From the NCBI RefSeq assembly GCF_000720115.1, contig NZ_JOIR01000028.1, forward strand, positions 76,905-140,904: DNA of 64,000 bases, read 5' to 3'. Position 1 is the first letter of the stretch. The number at the start of each line of letters is the position of its first letter. A model generated the notes under the pieces. It saw only the letters and a list, made by a program, of their open reading frames with translations. It was not told the DNA's origin and did not search any database. Below, piece after piece: positions 25,006-37,911 of this stretch. A program made the position numbers and the translations under genes. Source of the stretch: Streptomyces sp. NRRL F-2580. GTDB taxonomy: Bacteria > Actinomycetota > Actinomycetes > Streptomycetales > Streptomycetaceae.

Positions 25006-25009
<4 letters not shown>
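24122..25009 (-). CDS. 3-hydroxybutyryl-CoA dehydrogenase
   Basis: The 295-residue enzyme has the NAD(P)-binding motif GVAGGGQMGAGIAEVCARAG (about 15-34), the ATNTSAIPI segment, the catalytic-region VGLHFFNPVPVLPLVEVV and a C-terminal helical dimerisation domain ending GRKSGRGFHTYD. It oxidises 3-hydroxybutyryl-CoA to acetoacetyl-CoA or runs in reverse. The GTG at 25009 overlaps the malate synthase stop as GTGA. It is the third gene after aceA and aceB. The same gene order, as I recall, occurs in S. coelicolor, linking four-carbon acyl-CoA and acetate use. Confidence 0.92.
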
Positions 25010-26604
<1,595 letters not shown>

Positions 26605-26633
26605 GCGGTTCTACTCCTCGGCGTGGGGCGGCC

Positions 26634-26694
26634 GGCGCCCGGGGCGGACAGGGCCCCGGGGCGCCGTCGGGCGGCGATCGGAAGGCGATCGGAA
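26634..26694 (-). repeat. Intercistronic hairpin and 11-bp tandem repeat between aceA and aceB
   Basis: A 12-bp stem with one bulged G (26634-26645 with 26653-26665) is flanked by two tandem copies of GGCGATCGGAA (26673-26683 and 26684-26694). Both lie downstream of the aceA stop and upstream of aceB. The hairpin could be a partial terminator or an mRNA-stabilising end. Confidence 0.5.
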
Positions 26695-26722
26695 GGCGCC
26701 GGCGGGAACCGGCATCGCGCGC

Positions 26723-28024
26723 TTAGTGGAACTGCTCCTCCTCGGTGGAGCCGGCGAGCGCCGTCGTGGAGGAGGCCGGGTTGACGGCGGTCGAGACCAG
26801 GTCGAAGTAGCCGGTGCCGACTTCGCGCTGGTGCCTGACCGCGGTGAAGCCCTGTGCCTGGGCGGCGAACTCCCGCTCCTGGAGGTCCACGTACGCGGTC
26901 ATGCCGTGCTCGGTGTAGCCGCGGGCGAGGTCGAACATGGCGTGGTTGAGGGAGTGGAAGCCGGCCAGGGTGATGAACTGGAAGCGGTAGCCCATCGCGC
27001 CCAGCTCCCGCTGGAACTTGGCGATCTGGTCGTCGTCCAGCGCCGCCTTCCAGTTGAAGGAGGGCGAGCAGTTGTAGGCGAGCATCTGGTCGGGGTAGCG
27101 CGCGTGGATGGCCTCGGCGAACTCGCGGGCCTGCTCCAGGTCGGGGGTGCCGGTCTCCACCCAGATGAGGTCGGCGTACGGGGCGTAGGCGAGACCGCGG
27201 GCGATGACCGGGGCCATGCCGCCCCGGACGTGGTAGAAGCCCTCTGCGGTGCGCTCCCCGGTGCAGAACTCGGCGTCGCGCTCGTCGACGTCGCTGGTCA
27301 GCAGGGTGGCGGCGAGGGCGTCCGTACGGGCGATGATCAGGGTCGGGGTGTCGGCGATGTCGGCCGCCAGGCGGGCCGCGTTCAGGGTGCGGACGTGCTG
27401 CGCGGTCGGCACGAGTACCTTGCCGCCCAGGTGGCCGCACTTCTTCTCGGAGGCCAGTTGGTCCTCGTAGTGGATGCCCGCGGCGCCCGCCGCGATCATC
27501 GCCTTGGTGAGCTCGAAGGCGTTCAGCGGGCCGCCGAAGCCGGCCTCGGCGTCGGCGACGATCGGCGCCAGCCAGTCGGTCCCCCCGTCGGTCGAACCCG
27601 TCGTGCCGCCCTCGGCGGTGGCGATCTGGTCGGCGCGCAGCAACGCGTTGTTGATCCGACGGACCACCTGCGGCACCGAGTTGACCGGGTAGAGGCTCTG
27701 GTCGGGGTAGGTGTGGCCGGCCTGGTTGGCGTCGGCGGCGACCTGCCAGCCGGAGAGGTAGATCGCCTGCAGCCCGGCGCGGACCTGCTGGACGGCCTGG
27801 CCGCCGGTGAGCGCGCCGAGTGCGTGGATGTAGTCCTGCTCGTGGAGTTGGCGCCACAGCCGTTCGGCGCCGCGCCGGGCCAGGGTGTGCTCCTCGCGGA
27901 CGCTGCCGGAGAGCCGCACCACGTCCTCGGCGGTGAAGGTGCGCTCGATGCCGGCCCAGCGCGGGTCCGTGGCCCACCGCTGTTCGAGCTGCTGGGCCGC
28001 CGCCGTCGTGTTCGCCTCTGCCAT
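26723..28024 (-). CDS. aceA: Isocitrate lyase
   Basis: The 433-residue enzyme splits isocitrate into glyoxylate and succinate, the first step of the glyoxylate bypass. The family signature [14 protein letters not shown] with its catalytic Cys is present, as are [10 protein letters not shown] (metal binding) and the downstream NCSPSFNW motif. The ATG at 28024 (MAEANTT) is the usual family start; the GTG at 28033 is closer to GGAG and is an alternative. The upstream 290 bases are shared with the divergent RamB-like regulator and contain several palindromes that are candidate operators. Confidence 0.95.
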   Translation of the reverse strand: MAEANTTAAAQQLEQRWATDPRWAGIERTFTAEDVVRLSGSVREEHTLARRGAERLWRQLHEQDYIHALGALTGGQAVQQVRAGLQAIYLSGWQVAADANQAGHTYPDQSLYPVNSVPQVVRRINNALLRADQIATAEGGTTGSTDGGTDWLAPIVADAEAGFGGPLNAFELTKAMIAAGAAGIHYEDQLASEKKCGHLGGKVLVPTAQHVRTLNAARLAADIADTPTLIIARTDALAATLLTSDVDERDAEFCTGERTAEGFYHVRGGMAPVIARGLAYAPYADLIWVETGTPDLEQAREFAEAIHARYPDQMLAYNCSPSFNWKAALDDDQIAKFQRELGAMGYRFQFITLAGFHSLNHAMFDLARGYTEHGMTAYVDLQEREFAAQAQGFTAVRHQREVGTGYFDLVSTAVNPASSTTALAGSTEEEQFH

Positions 28025-28086
28025 GACCGTCACCGTCTCCGTGAATCGCTTGATCTGCCAATGTTGTGGTCAGCTGTGCACCGTGC

Positions 28087-28101
28087 TGGCACCATGTGCC
28101 T
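28087..28101. promoter_or_regulatory. Palindrome TGGCAC-N3-GTGCC (copy 1)
   Basis: TGGCAC at 28087-28092 and GTGCCT at 28096-28101 form an inverted repeat with a 3-base spacer and one end mismatch, 63 bases upstream of aceA. The same element recurs at 28170-28184. Confidence 0.5.
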
Positions 28102-28169
28102 CTCAAGGGGATCGCGGCCGCCGGACCGGCCCAGAGGCCGAACGGAGGCCACAGGACTGACTCTGGCAG

Positions 28170-28184
28170 TGGCACCGAGTGCCA
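28170..28184. promoter_or_regulatory. Palindrome TGGCAC-N3-GTGCCA (copy 2)
   Basis: Perfect 6-bp arms flank CGA. It is the second copy of the element at 28087, in the same divergent region, with 83 bases between the two starts. The protein that reads it is not identified. Confidence 0.55.
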
Positions 28185-28200
28185 ACAAGGAGGGAAGAAT

Positions 28201-28253
28201 GCCAAGTTCTGCGAATCTTCACGGGCAGTTTTGCCAAGTTTGCAAACCTTGGC
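28201..28253. promoter_or_regulatory. Two RamB-like operator sites between aceA and its regulator
   Basis: GCCAAG-TTTGCAAA-CCTTGGC at 28233-28253 is a near-perfect palindrome around a TTTGCAAA core. A degenerate copy, GCCAAGTTCTGCGAATCTTC, begins at 28201. Corynebacterial RamB binds a sequence ending in ACTTTGCAAA, so the core fits the regulator encoded at 28318. The regulator gene would be autocontrolled, and aceA lies within reach on the other side. Confidence 0.65.
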
Positions 28254-28317
28254 GGGACGCGGATCCCGCGTAGGGTTGGGGCTGTCCCCGGCACACGTGG
28301 AGCAGGCGAGGAGCACG

Positions 28318-29721
28318 GTGAGCAAGACGTACGCGGGCGCGCGGCTGCGGCGGTTGCGCGAGGAACGGCGGATGAGCCAGGCCGAGCTGGCACGGGTCCT
28401 CGCCATCTCGCCCAGCTACCTCAACCAGATGGAGCACGACTCGCGTCCGCTCACCGTCCCGGTGCTGCTGCGGCTCACGGAGGCGTTCGGCGTCGACCCC
28501 GGCTTCTTCTCGGAGCGGGACACCACCCGGCTGGTGGCCGACCTCCGCGAGGCGCTCGCCACGGAGGTCGCCGAAGCCCGGGTGTCCGCCTCGGACCTCG
28601 CGGAGCTGGCCACCCGGATGCCCGCCGTCGCCTCGGTCCTGCTGGACCTCGGCCGGCGCGGCCAGCTGCTCGCCGAGCGGCTCGCCGGGGCGGCGGACGG
28701 CCGGGACGGCGCCCTCGACACCCCGCGCTCACCGCACGAGGAGATCCGCGAGTTCTTCTACCGGCGGCAGAACTACCTCCACGACGCCGACCTCGCCGCC
28801 GAGGAGCTGGCCCGCGAGGTGGGAATCCGTCCGGGGGACGTCGTACGCGCCCTGTCGGCGCGGCTCACGGACCGGCACGGGGTGCGCCTCGCGGCCGATT
28901 CGGACCGGCTGCACCACTACGACGAGCGCGCCCGCGTCCTGCACATCTCCAGCCGGCTCCGGCCGGGCCAGCAGGCCTTCCGGCTCGCCACCCAACTGGC
29001 CCTGCTGGAGTACGGGGAGGAGCTGGACCGGCTGGCGGCGGAGGACTTCCCGCCCGGATCCGCGACCCACGGCCTGGCCCGGATCGGCATCGCGAACTAC
29101 TTCGCCGCCGCGCTGATCCTCCCGTACCGCGCCTTCCACACGGCCGCCGAGGAGTTCCGCTACGACATCGAGCGGCTCACCGACCACTTCGGCCTCGGCT
29201 ACGAGACGGTCTGCCACCGCCTCAGCACCCTGCAACGGCCCAGGCTGCGCGGGGTGCCCTTCTCCTTCGTACGCGTCGACCGCGCCGGGAACATGTCCAA
29301 GCGGCAGTCCGCCACCGGCTTCCACTTCTCCCGCGCCGGCGGCACCTGCCCGCTCTGGAACGTCTACGAGGCCTTCGCCGCGCCCGGCCGCATCCACGTA
29401 CAGGTCGCGGCCATGCCCGACGGCCAGCGCCACCTGTGGACCGCCCGCGCCGTCACCCGCCACCGCGGCGGCTGGGGCGAGCCCGGCAAGACCTTCGCCA
29501 TCGGCCTCGGCTGCGAGATCCGGCACGCCTCCCGCCTCGTCTACTCCGACGGCCTCGACCTGGACAACACGGCCGCCGCCACCCCCATCGGCATGGGCTG
29601 CCGCCTCTGCGAGCGTCTCGACTGCCCGCAGCGGGCGGTCCCGCCGCTCGGCCGCACCCTCGCCGTCGACGAGAACAGCAGCACCTTCATCCCGTACCCG
29701 GTCACCGACGAACGCGGCTGA
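28318..29721 (+). CDS. ramB: RamB/ScfR-type regulator of acetate and short-chain fatty-acid metabolism
   Basis: The 467-residue protein has an N-terminal XRE helix-turn-helix (about 5-66; LRRLREERRMSQAELARVLAISPSYLNQME), a central IrrE-like domain (about 150-300) and a C-terminal ScfR/DUF2083 domain with Cys residues in GMGCRLCERLDCPQRA. This is the layout of RamB in Corynebacterium and Mycobacterium, which controls aceA and aceB. The GTG at 28318 has a GAGGAG site. Divergence from aceA and TTTGCAAA-type sites between them support the assignment. The gene name is by similarity and context. Confidence 0.85.
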   Translation: MSKTYAGARLRRLREERRMSQAELARVLAISPSYLNQMEHDSRPLTVPVLLRLTEAFGVDPGFFSERDTTRLVADLREALATEVAEARVSASDLAELATRMPAVASVLLDLGRRGQLLAERLAGAADGRDGALDTPRSPHEEIREFFYRRQNYLHDADLAAEELAREVGIRPGDVVRALSARLTDRHGVRLAADSDRLHHYDERARVLHISSRLRPGQQAFRLATQLALLEYGEELDRLAAEDFPPGSATHGLARIGIANYFAAALILPYRAFHTAAEEFRYDIERLTDHFGLGYETVCHRLSTLQRPRLRGVPFSFVRVDRAGNMSKRQSATGFHFSRAGGTCPLWNVYEAFAAPGRIHVQVAAMPDGQRHLWTARAVTRHRGGWGEPGKTFAIGLGCEIRHASRLVYSDGLDLDNTAAATPIGMGCRLCERLDCPQRAVPPLGRTLAVDENSSTFIPYPVTDERG

Positions 29722-29739
29722 ACGGCGCCGCGGGGCGGC

Positions 29740-30654
29740 TCAGTCCAGCCGCCGGGCCTCCGCCGCGGTCACCGGCTCACCCGTCCGTACGGAGTGCAGT
29801 ACGTGGGCGAGTACCTCCGCGCCCCGCACCACCCGGGGCCCGGGCCGGTTGAAGTGCGCCGGCCCGTCGAGGACCCAGACGGCGCCGGCCCGTACGGCGG
29901 GCAGCACGGCCCAGCCGGGCAGGGAGGTGAGCAGGGCCCGCTCCCGCAGGGTGCGCTCGGGCGGGAAGCCGCAGGGCAGTACGAGCAGGACGTCGGGGCG
30001 GGCGGCGACGACCTCGTCCCAGGTCATCGCCTTGGTGTGCTCCCCCGGCGCGGCGAGCAGCGGTTCGCCTCCGGCGCAGTCGATCTGTTCGGGGACCCAG
30101 TGCCCGGCCGGCCACAGCGGATCGAGCCATTCGATGGCCACCACCCGGGGCCGGGCGCGTCCCGCCGTCAGCCGGCGCACCCCGGCGAGCCGTGCGCGCA
30201 GCTCCGCGCGCCGCCGCTCGGCCCGTTCCTGTACCCCGAGCAACTCCCCCACGGTGACCAGGCAGTCCAGTACGTCGTCCAGGGTGCGGGGCTCCAGGCT
30301 GAGCACCCGCGGGCCGGCGTCGAGCACCCGGACCGCCTGGGAGACTCCCCGGTAGGACACGGCGCAGACGTCGCACAGGTCCTGGGTCAGGACCACGTCG
30401 GGGGCGAGGGCCGCCAGGGCCTCGGTGTCGAGCGTGTAGAGGGAGGATCCGGAGTGCGCGGCGCCGCCCACGGCGTCGGAGATCTCCCGGCTGCTGAGCG
30501 TCTCGGCGGAGAATGCGGCCGCGGTGACGACGGGCACGCCGGCGAGCGCCTCCGGCGGCCAGTCGCATTCGTGGGTGCGTCCCACCAGGTCACCGGCCAG
30601 ACCGAGCTCGGCGACGAGGTCGGTGGCGGCCGGCAGCAGCGAGACGATGCGCAT
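29740..30654 (-). CDS. Cobalamin-binding protein (BtuF-like, no signal peptide)
   Basis: The 304-residue protein has the helical-backbone metal-receptor fold of BtuF. It starts [19 protein letters not shown], continues GRTHECDWP and [14 protein letters not shown], and later has [18 protein letters not shown] and [16 protein letters not shown]. It lacks a signal peptide or lipobox. Soluble family members of this kind in actinobacteria are annotated as cobalamin-binding proteins, and their role may be intracellular. The ATG at 30654 matches the family N-terminus; the ribosome site is weak. It is convergent with the RamB-like gene, leaving 18 bases between them. Confidence 0.8.
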   Translation of the reverse strand: MRIVSLLPAATDLVAELGLAGDLVGRTHECDWPPEALAGVPVVTAAAFSAETLSSREISDAVGGAAHSGSSLYTLDTEALAALAPDVVLTQDLCDVCAVSYRGVSQAVRVLDAGPRVLSLEPRTLDDVLDCLVTVGELLGVQERAERRRAELRARLAGVRRLTAGRARPRVVAIEWLDPLWPAGHWVPEQIDCAGGEPLLAAPGEHTKAMTWDEVVAARPDVLLVLPCGFPPERTLRERALLTSLPGWAVLPAVRAGAVWVLDGPAHFNRPGPRVVRGAEVLAHVLHSVRTGEPVTAAEARRLD

Positions 30655-30761
30655 ACCCCCACTGTAGGCACCGAGAACCCCGGCGGACCCGCCTCCGAGG
30701 ACTCCGTCGCCCACGCCAAGAACGCCCTGTCGCTGGACGGTTGAGCCGGCAGGGCGACGGT

Positions 30762-31175
30762 TCAGCCGAGCAGCGCGTAGACGGTCGAGGCCGTGGCGGC
30801 CGGTTCCGCCGAACCCTCGGGGGTGAGGGTGATGTCGGCGAAGGCCATCCGCTTGCCGAGCTTGGTGACCCGTACGTGGATCAGCAGGTCGGCGCCGACC
30901 ACCGGCCGCTGGAAGCTCGTCGACTGCTGGACGGTGGTCATCGGCCCGTACCCGCCCCGGGCGGCGGAGATCGCGATGACGGTGGCCGTGTCGGCGGCGG
31001 CCATCATCGCCTGCCCCGAGAGCCCGCCGCCGTCCCGGGCCAGCTCCCCGGACCAGGACAGACGCAGCACGGCGTGCCGCTCGCCCGTCTCCTGGACGGT
31101 CAGTCCGAGGGCGAGCACCCAGGGGGCGAAGTGGTCGGCGAGGATCTTGTCTGCGTCTGCGGGAGAGAACGTCAC
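30762..31175 (-). CDS. PaaI-like hotdog thioesterase
   Basis: The 137-residue protein is a hotdog-fold acyl-CoA thioesterase. It shows [32 protein letters not shown], in which the Gly-rich turn and the MAAADTA helix are typical, then [13 protein letters not shown] and [10 protein letters not shown]. It probably hydrolyses acyl-CoA or phenylacetyl-CoA-like thioesters. The GTG at 31175 is the only start that fits; no strong ribosome site precedes it, but a hairpin ends seven bases upstream. It follows fadH on the same strand, which supports a role in fatty-acid breakdown. Confidence 0.82.
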   Translation of the reverse strand: MTFSPADADKILADHFAPWVLALGLTVQETGERHAVLRLSWSGELARDGGGLSGQAMMAAADTATVIAISAARGGYGPMTTVQQSTSFQRPVVGADLLIHVRVTKLGKRMAFADITLTPEGSAEPAATASTVYALLG

Positions 31176-31181
31176 CGGGGC

Positions 31182-31211
31182 ATTGTGGCGGCCCGGCCGG
31201 ACCGCCACAAT
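31182..31211 (-). promoter_or_regulatory. 10-bp stem-loop in front of the thioesterase start
   Basis: ATTGTGGCGG (31182-31191) and its exact complement (31202-31211) flank a 10-base spacer. It fills the gap between the fadH stop and the thioesterase GTG. It could be an operator, a leader hairpin that controls translation, or a fadH terminator. Confidence 0.5.
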
Positions 31212-31231
31212 CCCCTTTCGGACGGTTCCGG

Positions 31232-33292
<2,061 letters not shown>

Positions 33293-33470
33293 CTAGCGAG
33301 GGGAAGCTGGTTTTGCAACTAAGTGCATAACCGCGGGGGTGCGCCCCGCCCCCGGATGCGGGCGCCGCACGACCTCCCCGGCGCCCCCTGTGTCGGACCT
33401 CACGCGCCGGTTGATCCTGCCGTGCTCCGACAGGCTGGTCCGGTGCGTCCAGGAGGGCCGTCCGCCCTCC

Positions 33471-33499
33471 TTGTCGGCCCCCTCCCCCCTCACTAGCGT
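33471..33499 (+). promoter_or_regulatory. Promoter of the secreted protease gene
   Basis: TTGTCG at 33471-33476 and TAGCGT at 33494-33499 are separated by exactly 17 bases, 46 bases upstream of the ATG. Both hexamers are good matches to the major Streptomyces promoter class. Confidence 0.6.
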
Positions 33500-33544
33500 C
33501 CGGCGCTGAGACCTCGCACCGGTGGGGTCGGAGAGTGGGGACAG

Positions 33545-34774
33545 ATGAAGAATGCGCTGCGGCGTTCCCTTGCCCTCGCCGGGGCGCTGGCCGTCCTGCC
33601 GCTGATGACCGTCTCCGCACAGGCGGAACCCCCGGGGCCGCTGTCCGCGGAGGCGGTCGCCGCGATGGCCCCGGAACGACAGGCCGAGGCCCTGGGCCCC
33701 CTGCGGGCGGCGGCCGATGCCGCGGCCCGGGTGGGCCAGGGAGCCCGGGCGGACATCTACACGCAGGTGGAGATGGCGTCCGACTACCGATCGGTCCGCG
33801 TGTACCTGACCGATCCCGGCCGCGGCCGGGAGTTCCTGGCCGCGGTGCACGAGGCCGACCCCGAGGTGAACGCCAAGCTGATCCACATCGTCCAGGCGAA
33901 GAAATCCCGCAAGGACCTCATGAAGGAGATCTCCGGGTTGACCGGCCGCGCCGGTCTCCCCTTCACGGTCTCCCTCGCCGGCAGCTCCGTCGACGGCTCC
34001 GCCATCGACCTCTCCGTGGACAAGCCCGAGGCCGCCCGGGCCTACTTCGACTCCCCGGCGGTCGCGCAGCAGCGCGAGGCCGCCGGCGCGACCCCTGTCC
34101 GCATCACCCAGGCACCGCCGTCGCGGCCGCTGAACCGATGGAACGACACCTCGCCCTTCTACGCGGGGGCGGCCCTCGGGCCGGCCCCCGGCAGCCGGTC
34201 GTACTGTACGAGCGGAATCCCGGCCGTCAGCACGTGGGACGGCCGCCAGTGGCTGGTCACCGCGGGCCACTGCTACAACGTCGGCGACAACGTGTGGGCC
34301 GCCGGCGGCAACTACATCGGCCAGGTCAAGTTCAAGAAGCCGGAGATCGACTCCGCCTTCATCGAGGCACCGACCCACCGCTACACGTGGGACGGCGTGG
34401 ACGCGAACGGCTACACCCGCTACCTCAACGGGGTGCGCAACGTCGCGGTCGGGGACTTCACCTGCCAGCTGGGGTACAACTCCAAGGTCGTCTGCAACAT
34501 CCGTACGGTGTACGCGGGCAACGCCAAGTGGAACGTCAACGGGACCGACGTCTGGGGCAGTTACGGCGTGCCCCACGCCGGCGGAATCGTCGGCCGGGGC
34601 GGCGACAGCGGCGGTCCGGTGATCTTCATCAACGATCAGAACTCACGGCAGCTCAACGGCATCGTCAGCTACGGCTGGGGATGCAACGCCGCGCAGGAGT
34701 GCAGCACCGGACTCGGCTGGGTCGACGTCTGGGCCATCTTCAACGGCTTCGCCATCAAGCTGAACCCGTCCTGA
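33545..34774 (+). CDS. Secreted S1 serine protease (streptogrisin-like)
   Basis: The 409-residue preproenzyme has a signal peptide (1-27), an alpha-lytic-protease-type propeptide (about 30-200) and a catalytic domain (about 215-409). The triad is visible as TAGHC (His242), PEIDSAF (Asp269) and GRGGDSGGPV (Ser355). Cys pairs typical of streptogrisins are present. It would be exported, folded with help of its propeptide and released by autocleavage. The ATG follows GTGGGGA. It is monocistronic, with a promoter at 33471 and a terminator at 34791. Confidence 0.92.
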   Translation: MKNALRRSLALAGALAVLPLMTVSAQAEPPGPLSAEAVAAMAPERQAEALGPLRAAADAAARVGQGARADIYTQVEMASDYRSVRVYLTDPGRGREFLAAVHEADPEVNAKLIHIVQAKKSRKDLMKEISGLTGRAGLPFTVSLAGSSVDGSAIDLSVDKPEAARAYFDSPAVAQQREAAGATPVRITQAPPSRPLNRWNDTSPFYAGAALGPAPGSRSYCTSGIPAVSTWDGRQWLVTAGHCYNVGDNVWAAGGNYIGQVKFKKPEIDSAFIEAPTHRYTWDGVDANGYTRYLNGVRNVAVGDFTCQLGYNSKVVCNIRTVYAGNAKWNVNGTDVWGSYGVPHAGGIVGRGGDSGGPVIFINDQNSRQLNGIVSYGWGCNAAQECSTGLGWVDVWAIFNGFAIKLNPS

Positions 34775-34790
34775 CCGGTACGGACCGACC

Positions 34791-34817
34791 TGACCCCGGC
34801 CCGGCCGGCCGGGGTCA
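34791..34817. terminator. 11-bp stem-loop between the protease and mannosidase genes
   Basis: TGACCCCGGCC (34791-34801) pairs exactly with 34807-34817 over a 5-base loop. It serves the two converging genes. Confidence 0.7.
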
Positions 34818-34835
34818 TCCGTACGTCCGGACCGG

Positions 34836-37800
34836 TCAGACCCGGTGGAGCCGGACGGTGACGATCTGGAACGGGCGCAGGGTCAGCGGGACCGCGCCCG
34901 CCGGGGTCGGGGCGCCCACCGCCGAGCCGGCCAGCGGGCGTTCCAGGAGGTCGCTCTCAACCGCGGCCGAGAGGGGGAAGTCCGCCGTCAGGAGCGCCGA
35001 AGCACGCCCCCCGCGGGACTCGTAGAGGCGGACGACCACGTCACCGCTGCGGTCCTCGGCCAGTTTCACCGCCTCCACGACCACCGCGTCGTCGTCGACC
35101 GCGAGCAGCGGGGTGACCGGGCCCGCCCCCGTCAGGGTGCGCTCGGGCAGGTTCAGCGCGTGCCCCTCGCGGACCGCGTCCCCGATGGACGCGCCGGGCG
35201 CGAGCGAGAACCGCAGGGTGTGGGCGCCCTGGTCGGTCTCCGGGTCGGGGTAGCGCGGGGCCCGCAGCAGGGAGAGCCGGACGGTGGTGGTCTGGCCGCC
35301 GTCGGGGCGCACGTCCCGGGTGACGTCGTGCCCGTACGTGGAGTCGTTGAGCAGCGCGACCCCCCAGCCGGGCTCCTCCGCGTGGATCCAGCGGTGCGCG
35401 CAGATCTCGAACTTGGCTGCCTCCCACGAGGTGTTGGTGTGCGTGGCCCGGTAGACGTGCCCGAACTGCGTCTCGGAGGCCGTCCGTTCGGCTTTCACGT
35501 CCAGCGGGAAGGCGGCCTTGAGGAACTTCTCCGTCTCGTGCCAGTCCACGTCCGTGACGATGCCCACCGTCCCGGACCCGGCCCGCAGCGTGACCGCCTG
35601 GACCGCGGTGGAGGCGCCGAAGGAGCGGGTGACGCGGACGGTGGCGGCCGCCGGTCCGCTCTCGGCGACCTCCATGGCGTCCAGGTCCACCAAGTCCGTG
35701 ACCCGGTTGCGGTAGAACGCGTCGATGTCCCAGGCGTCCCACATGTTCGGGAAGTCGGGGTGGATCTGCAGCAGGTTCGCCGCAGAGCCCGGAGCCAGGG
35801 TCTCGCGGCGCGCCTCCAGGTCGTAGACGGACACGATCAGCCCGCGGCCGTCGATCTCCACCAGCAGCCGGCCGTTGGCCAGCACGTGCCCGCCGCCGTG
35901 CCGCTCCTCCACCGTGACCGGCTGCCCGGGCTCGGCCGGGTGCCCCGCCCCGCCGGCCGGGACGCCGCGCCGGGCGTGCGGGGCGCAGTTGAAGACCAGC
36001 TCCTCGGCGCCCTCCCCGGCGAGCGCCAGCTGCGCGGCGAGGGTGATCTCCCGCAGCTCCTCGCGCAGCCGCGCGTACGTGGCGCGCGCCTCGCGGTGCA
36101 CCCAGGCGATGGAGGAACCCGGCAGGATGTCGTGGAACTGGTGCAGCAGCACCGTCTTCCAGATCCGCTCCAGGTCCTCGTACGGGTACCCGTACCCCGG
36201 CACCTTCACGGCGGCGGTGGCCGCCCACAGCTCGGCCTCGCGCAGCAGCGATTCGCTGCGCCGGTTGCCCTGCTTGGTCTTGGCCTGGGACGTGTAGGTG
36301 CCGCGGTGCAGCTCCAGGTAGAGCTCGCCCGCCCACACGGGCGCGTCCTCGTACTCGGCGCGGGCCTTCTCGAAGAAGGCGTCCGGCCGCTCGATGCGGA
36401 CTTTCGGGGAGCCTTCGAGGTCCCGCTGGCGCTTGGCACGGGCGAGGTGTTCGCGGGTCGGGCCGCCACCGCCGTCGCCCCAGCCGAAGGGGACCAGCGA
36501 CCGCGAACCACGGCCCTTCTCCCGGTAGTTGCGTGCGGCGTGGGCCAGCTGGGCGCCGCCGAGGTCGGAGTTGTAGGTGTCGACGGGCGGGAAGTGCGTG
36601 AAGACGCGGGTGCCGTCGATGCCCTCCCACCAGAAGGTGTGGTGGGGGAAGGGGTTGACCTGGGACCAGGAGATCTTCTGGGTGAGGAACCAGCGGGAGC
36701 CGGAGAGCTTGACGATCTGCGGCATCGCGGCGGTGTAGCCGAAGGAGTCGGGCAGCCAGACGTTGTTCGTCTCGATGCCGAACTCGTCGAGGAAGAACTT
36801 CTTGCCGTAGAGGAACTGCCGGGCCATGGCCTCGCCGCCGACCATGTTGGTGTCGGACTCCACCCACATCCCGCCGACCGGCACGAACTGCCCGTCCGCG
36901 ATCTTCTTCTTGACCCGCTCGAAGAGCTCGGGCCGGTAGGTCTTGATCCAGTCCAGCTGCTGGGCCTGGGACATCGCGAAGACGAACTCGGGGTGCTCGT
37001 CCATCAGGTTGACCATGTTGGACGCGGTGCGCGAGACCTTGCGGACCGTCTCGCGCAACGGCCACAGCCAGGCGGAGTCGATGTGGGCGTGGCCGACGGC
37101 GCTGATCCGGTGCGCGGAGGCGCCGGCGGGGGCGGCCAGCACCCCGGCGAGCTCGGCGCGGGCCGCGGCCGCCGTACCGGGGACGTCCGTGAGATCCACC
37201 GCGTCCAGGGCGGAGCTGATGGCCCGCAGGATCTCGTGGCGCCGGGCCTCGCGGGTGTCGAGCTGGATCATCAGGTCGTAGAGCACCTCCAGGTCCTGGA
37301 CCAGCTCCCACACCTCGGTCTCGAAGACGCTGAGGTCCATCCGGGCGAGCCGGTAGAGCGGCTGGTCGCCGCTGGTCAGCCGGTCGCCCTCGTACGTGGC
37401 CGCGTGGTCGACCAGGACCGGGTTGGAGGCGGCCTCGACGTACCACTCGACGCGCTCGCCGCCCTCGGCGCGGTCGGCCACCCGGACCCAGTCGTTGTAG
37501 GGGTTGAGCGCCTTGATCTCACCGCCGTCGGCCCGGTGGACCAGACCCTCGCACTGGAAGCCGGGCATCATCCGGTCGAAGCCCAGGTCGAGGACGGCCT
37601 CGACGGAGCGGCCGGCCCAGTCGGCCGGGACGGTGCCGGTGACCTTGAACCAGGTGGTGCCCCAGGCCGGGCCCCACGGATCGCCGATCGCGCAGGGTCC
37701 GTACGGCGCCGCCAGGCCCTCGGCGACGGGGACGGGCTCGCCCGGCGCCTCCCAGCGCTCGACGGTCAGCGGGACGGAGCGGGAGTGGACGGCGGGCTTG

Positions 37801-37859
37801 ATCCGCTCCTTCAGGACCCGGCGGAGACGGTGCTCGGTGATGCTGCGGTCGTCGTGCAT
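34836..37859 (-). CDS. GH38 alpha-mannosidase
   Basis: The 1007-residue enzyme is of the cytoplasmic GH38 type. It has an N-terminal beta domain (about 1-240), a catalytic barrel starting at AVGHAHIDSAWLWPLRET (metal-binding His and Asp) and the nucleophile region WVESDTNMVGGEAMARQFLYG. C-terminal beta domains complete it. No signal peptide is present, so it cleaves imported manno-oligosaccharides. The ATG at 37859 follows GGAG with nine bases of spacing. It is the last gene of the ABC-importer operon, 52 bases after the second permease, which points to mannose-containing glycans as the transported substrate. Confidence 0.92.
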   Translation of the reverse strand: MHDDRSITEHRLRRVLKERIKPAVHSRSVPLTVERWEAPGEPVPVAEGLAAPYGPCAIGDPWGPAWGTTWFKVTGTVPADWAGRSVEAVLDLGFDRMMPGFQCEGLVHRADGGEIKALNPYNDWVRVADRAEGGERVEWYVEAASNPVLVDHAATYEGDRLTSGDQPLYRLARMDLSVFETEVWELVQDLEVLYDLMIQLDTREARRHEILRAISSALDAVDLTDVPGTAAAARAELAGVLAAPAGASAHRISAVGHAHIDSAWLWPLRETVRKVSRTASNMVNLMDEHPEFVFAMSQAQQLDWIKTYRPELFERVKKKIADGQFVPVGGMWVESDTNMVGGEAMARQFLYGKKFFLDEFGIETNNVWLPDSFGYTAAMPQIVKLSGSRWFLTQKISWSQVNPFPHHTFWWEGIDGTRVFTHFPPVDTYNSDLGGAQLAHAARNYREKGRGSRSLVPFGWGDGGGGPTREHLARAKRQRDLEGSPKVRIERPDAFFEKARAEYEDAPVWAGELYLELHRGTYTSQAKTKQGNRRSESLLREAELWAATAAVKVPGYGYPYEDLERIWKTVLLHQFHDILPGSSIAWVHREARATYARLREELREITLAAQLALAGEGAEELVFNCAPHARRGVPAGGAGHPAEPGQPVTVEERHGGGHVLANGRLLVEIDGRGLIVSVYDLEARRETLAPGSAANLLQIHPDFPNMWDAWDIDAFYRNRVTDLVDLDAMEVAESGPAAATVRVTRSFGASTAVQAVTLRAGSGTVGIVTDVDWHETEKFLKAAFPLDVKAERTASETQFGHVYRATHTNTSWEAAKFEICAHRWIHAEEPGWGVALLNDSTYGHDVTRDVRPDGGQTTTVRLSLLRAPRYPDPETDQGAHTLRFSLAPGASIGDAVREGHALNLPERTLTGAGPVTPLLAVDDDAVVVEAVKLAEDRSGDVVVRLYESRGGRASALLTADFPLSAAVESDLLERPLAGSAVGAPTPAGAVPLTLRPFQIVTVRLHRV

Positions 37860-37911
37860 GACGGCTGCTCCAGAGACTGGGTGGTCGGTACGGACAGTGC
37901 GGCGGGCGGGC

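Noticed and set aside
28170..28184. CIRCE or HAIR heat-shock operator
   Set aside because: The spacing is 3 bases instead of the 9 or 7 of those elements, and the flanking genes are metabolic.
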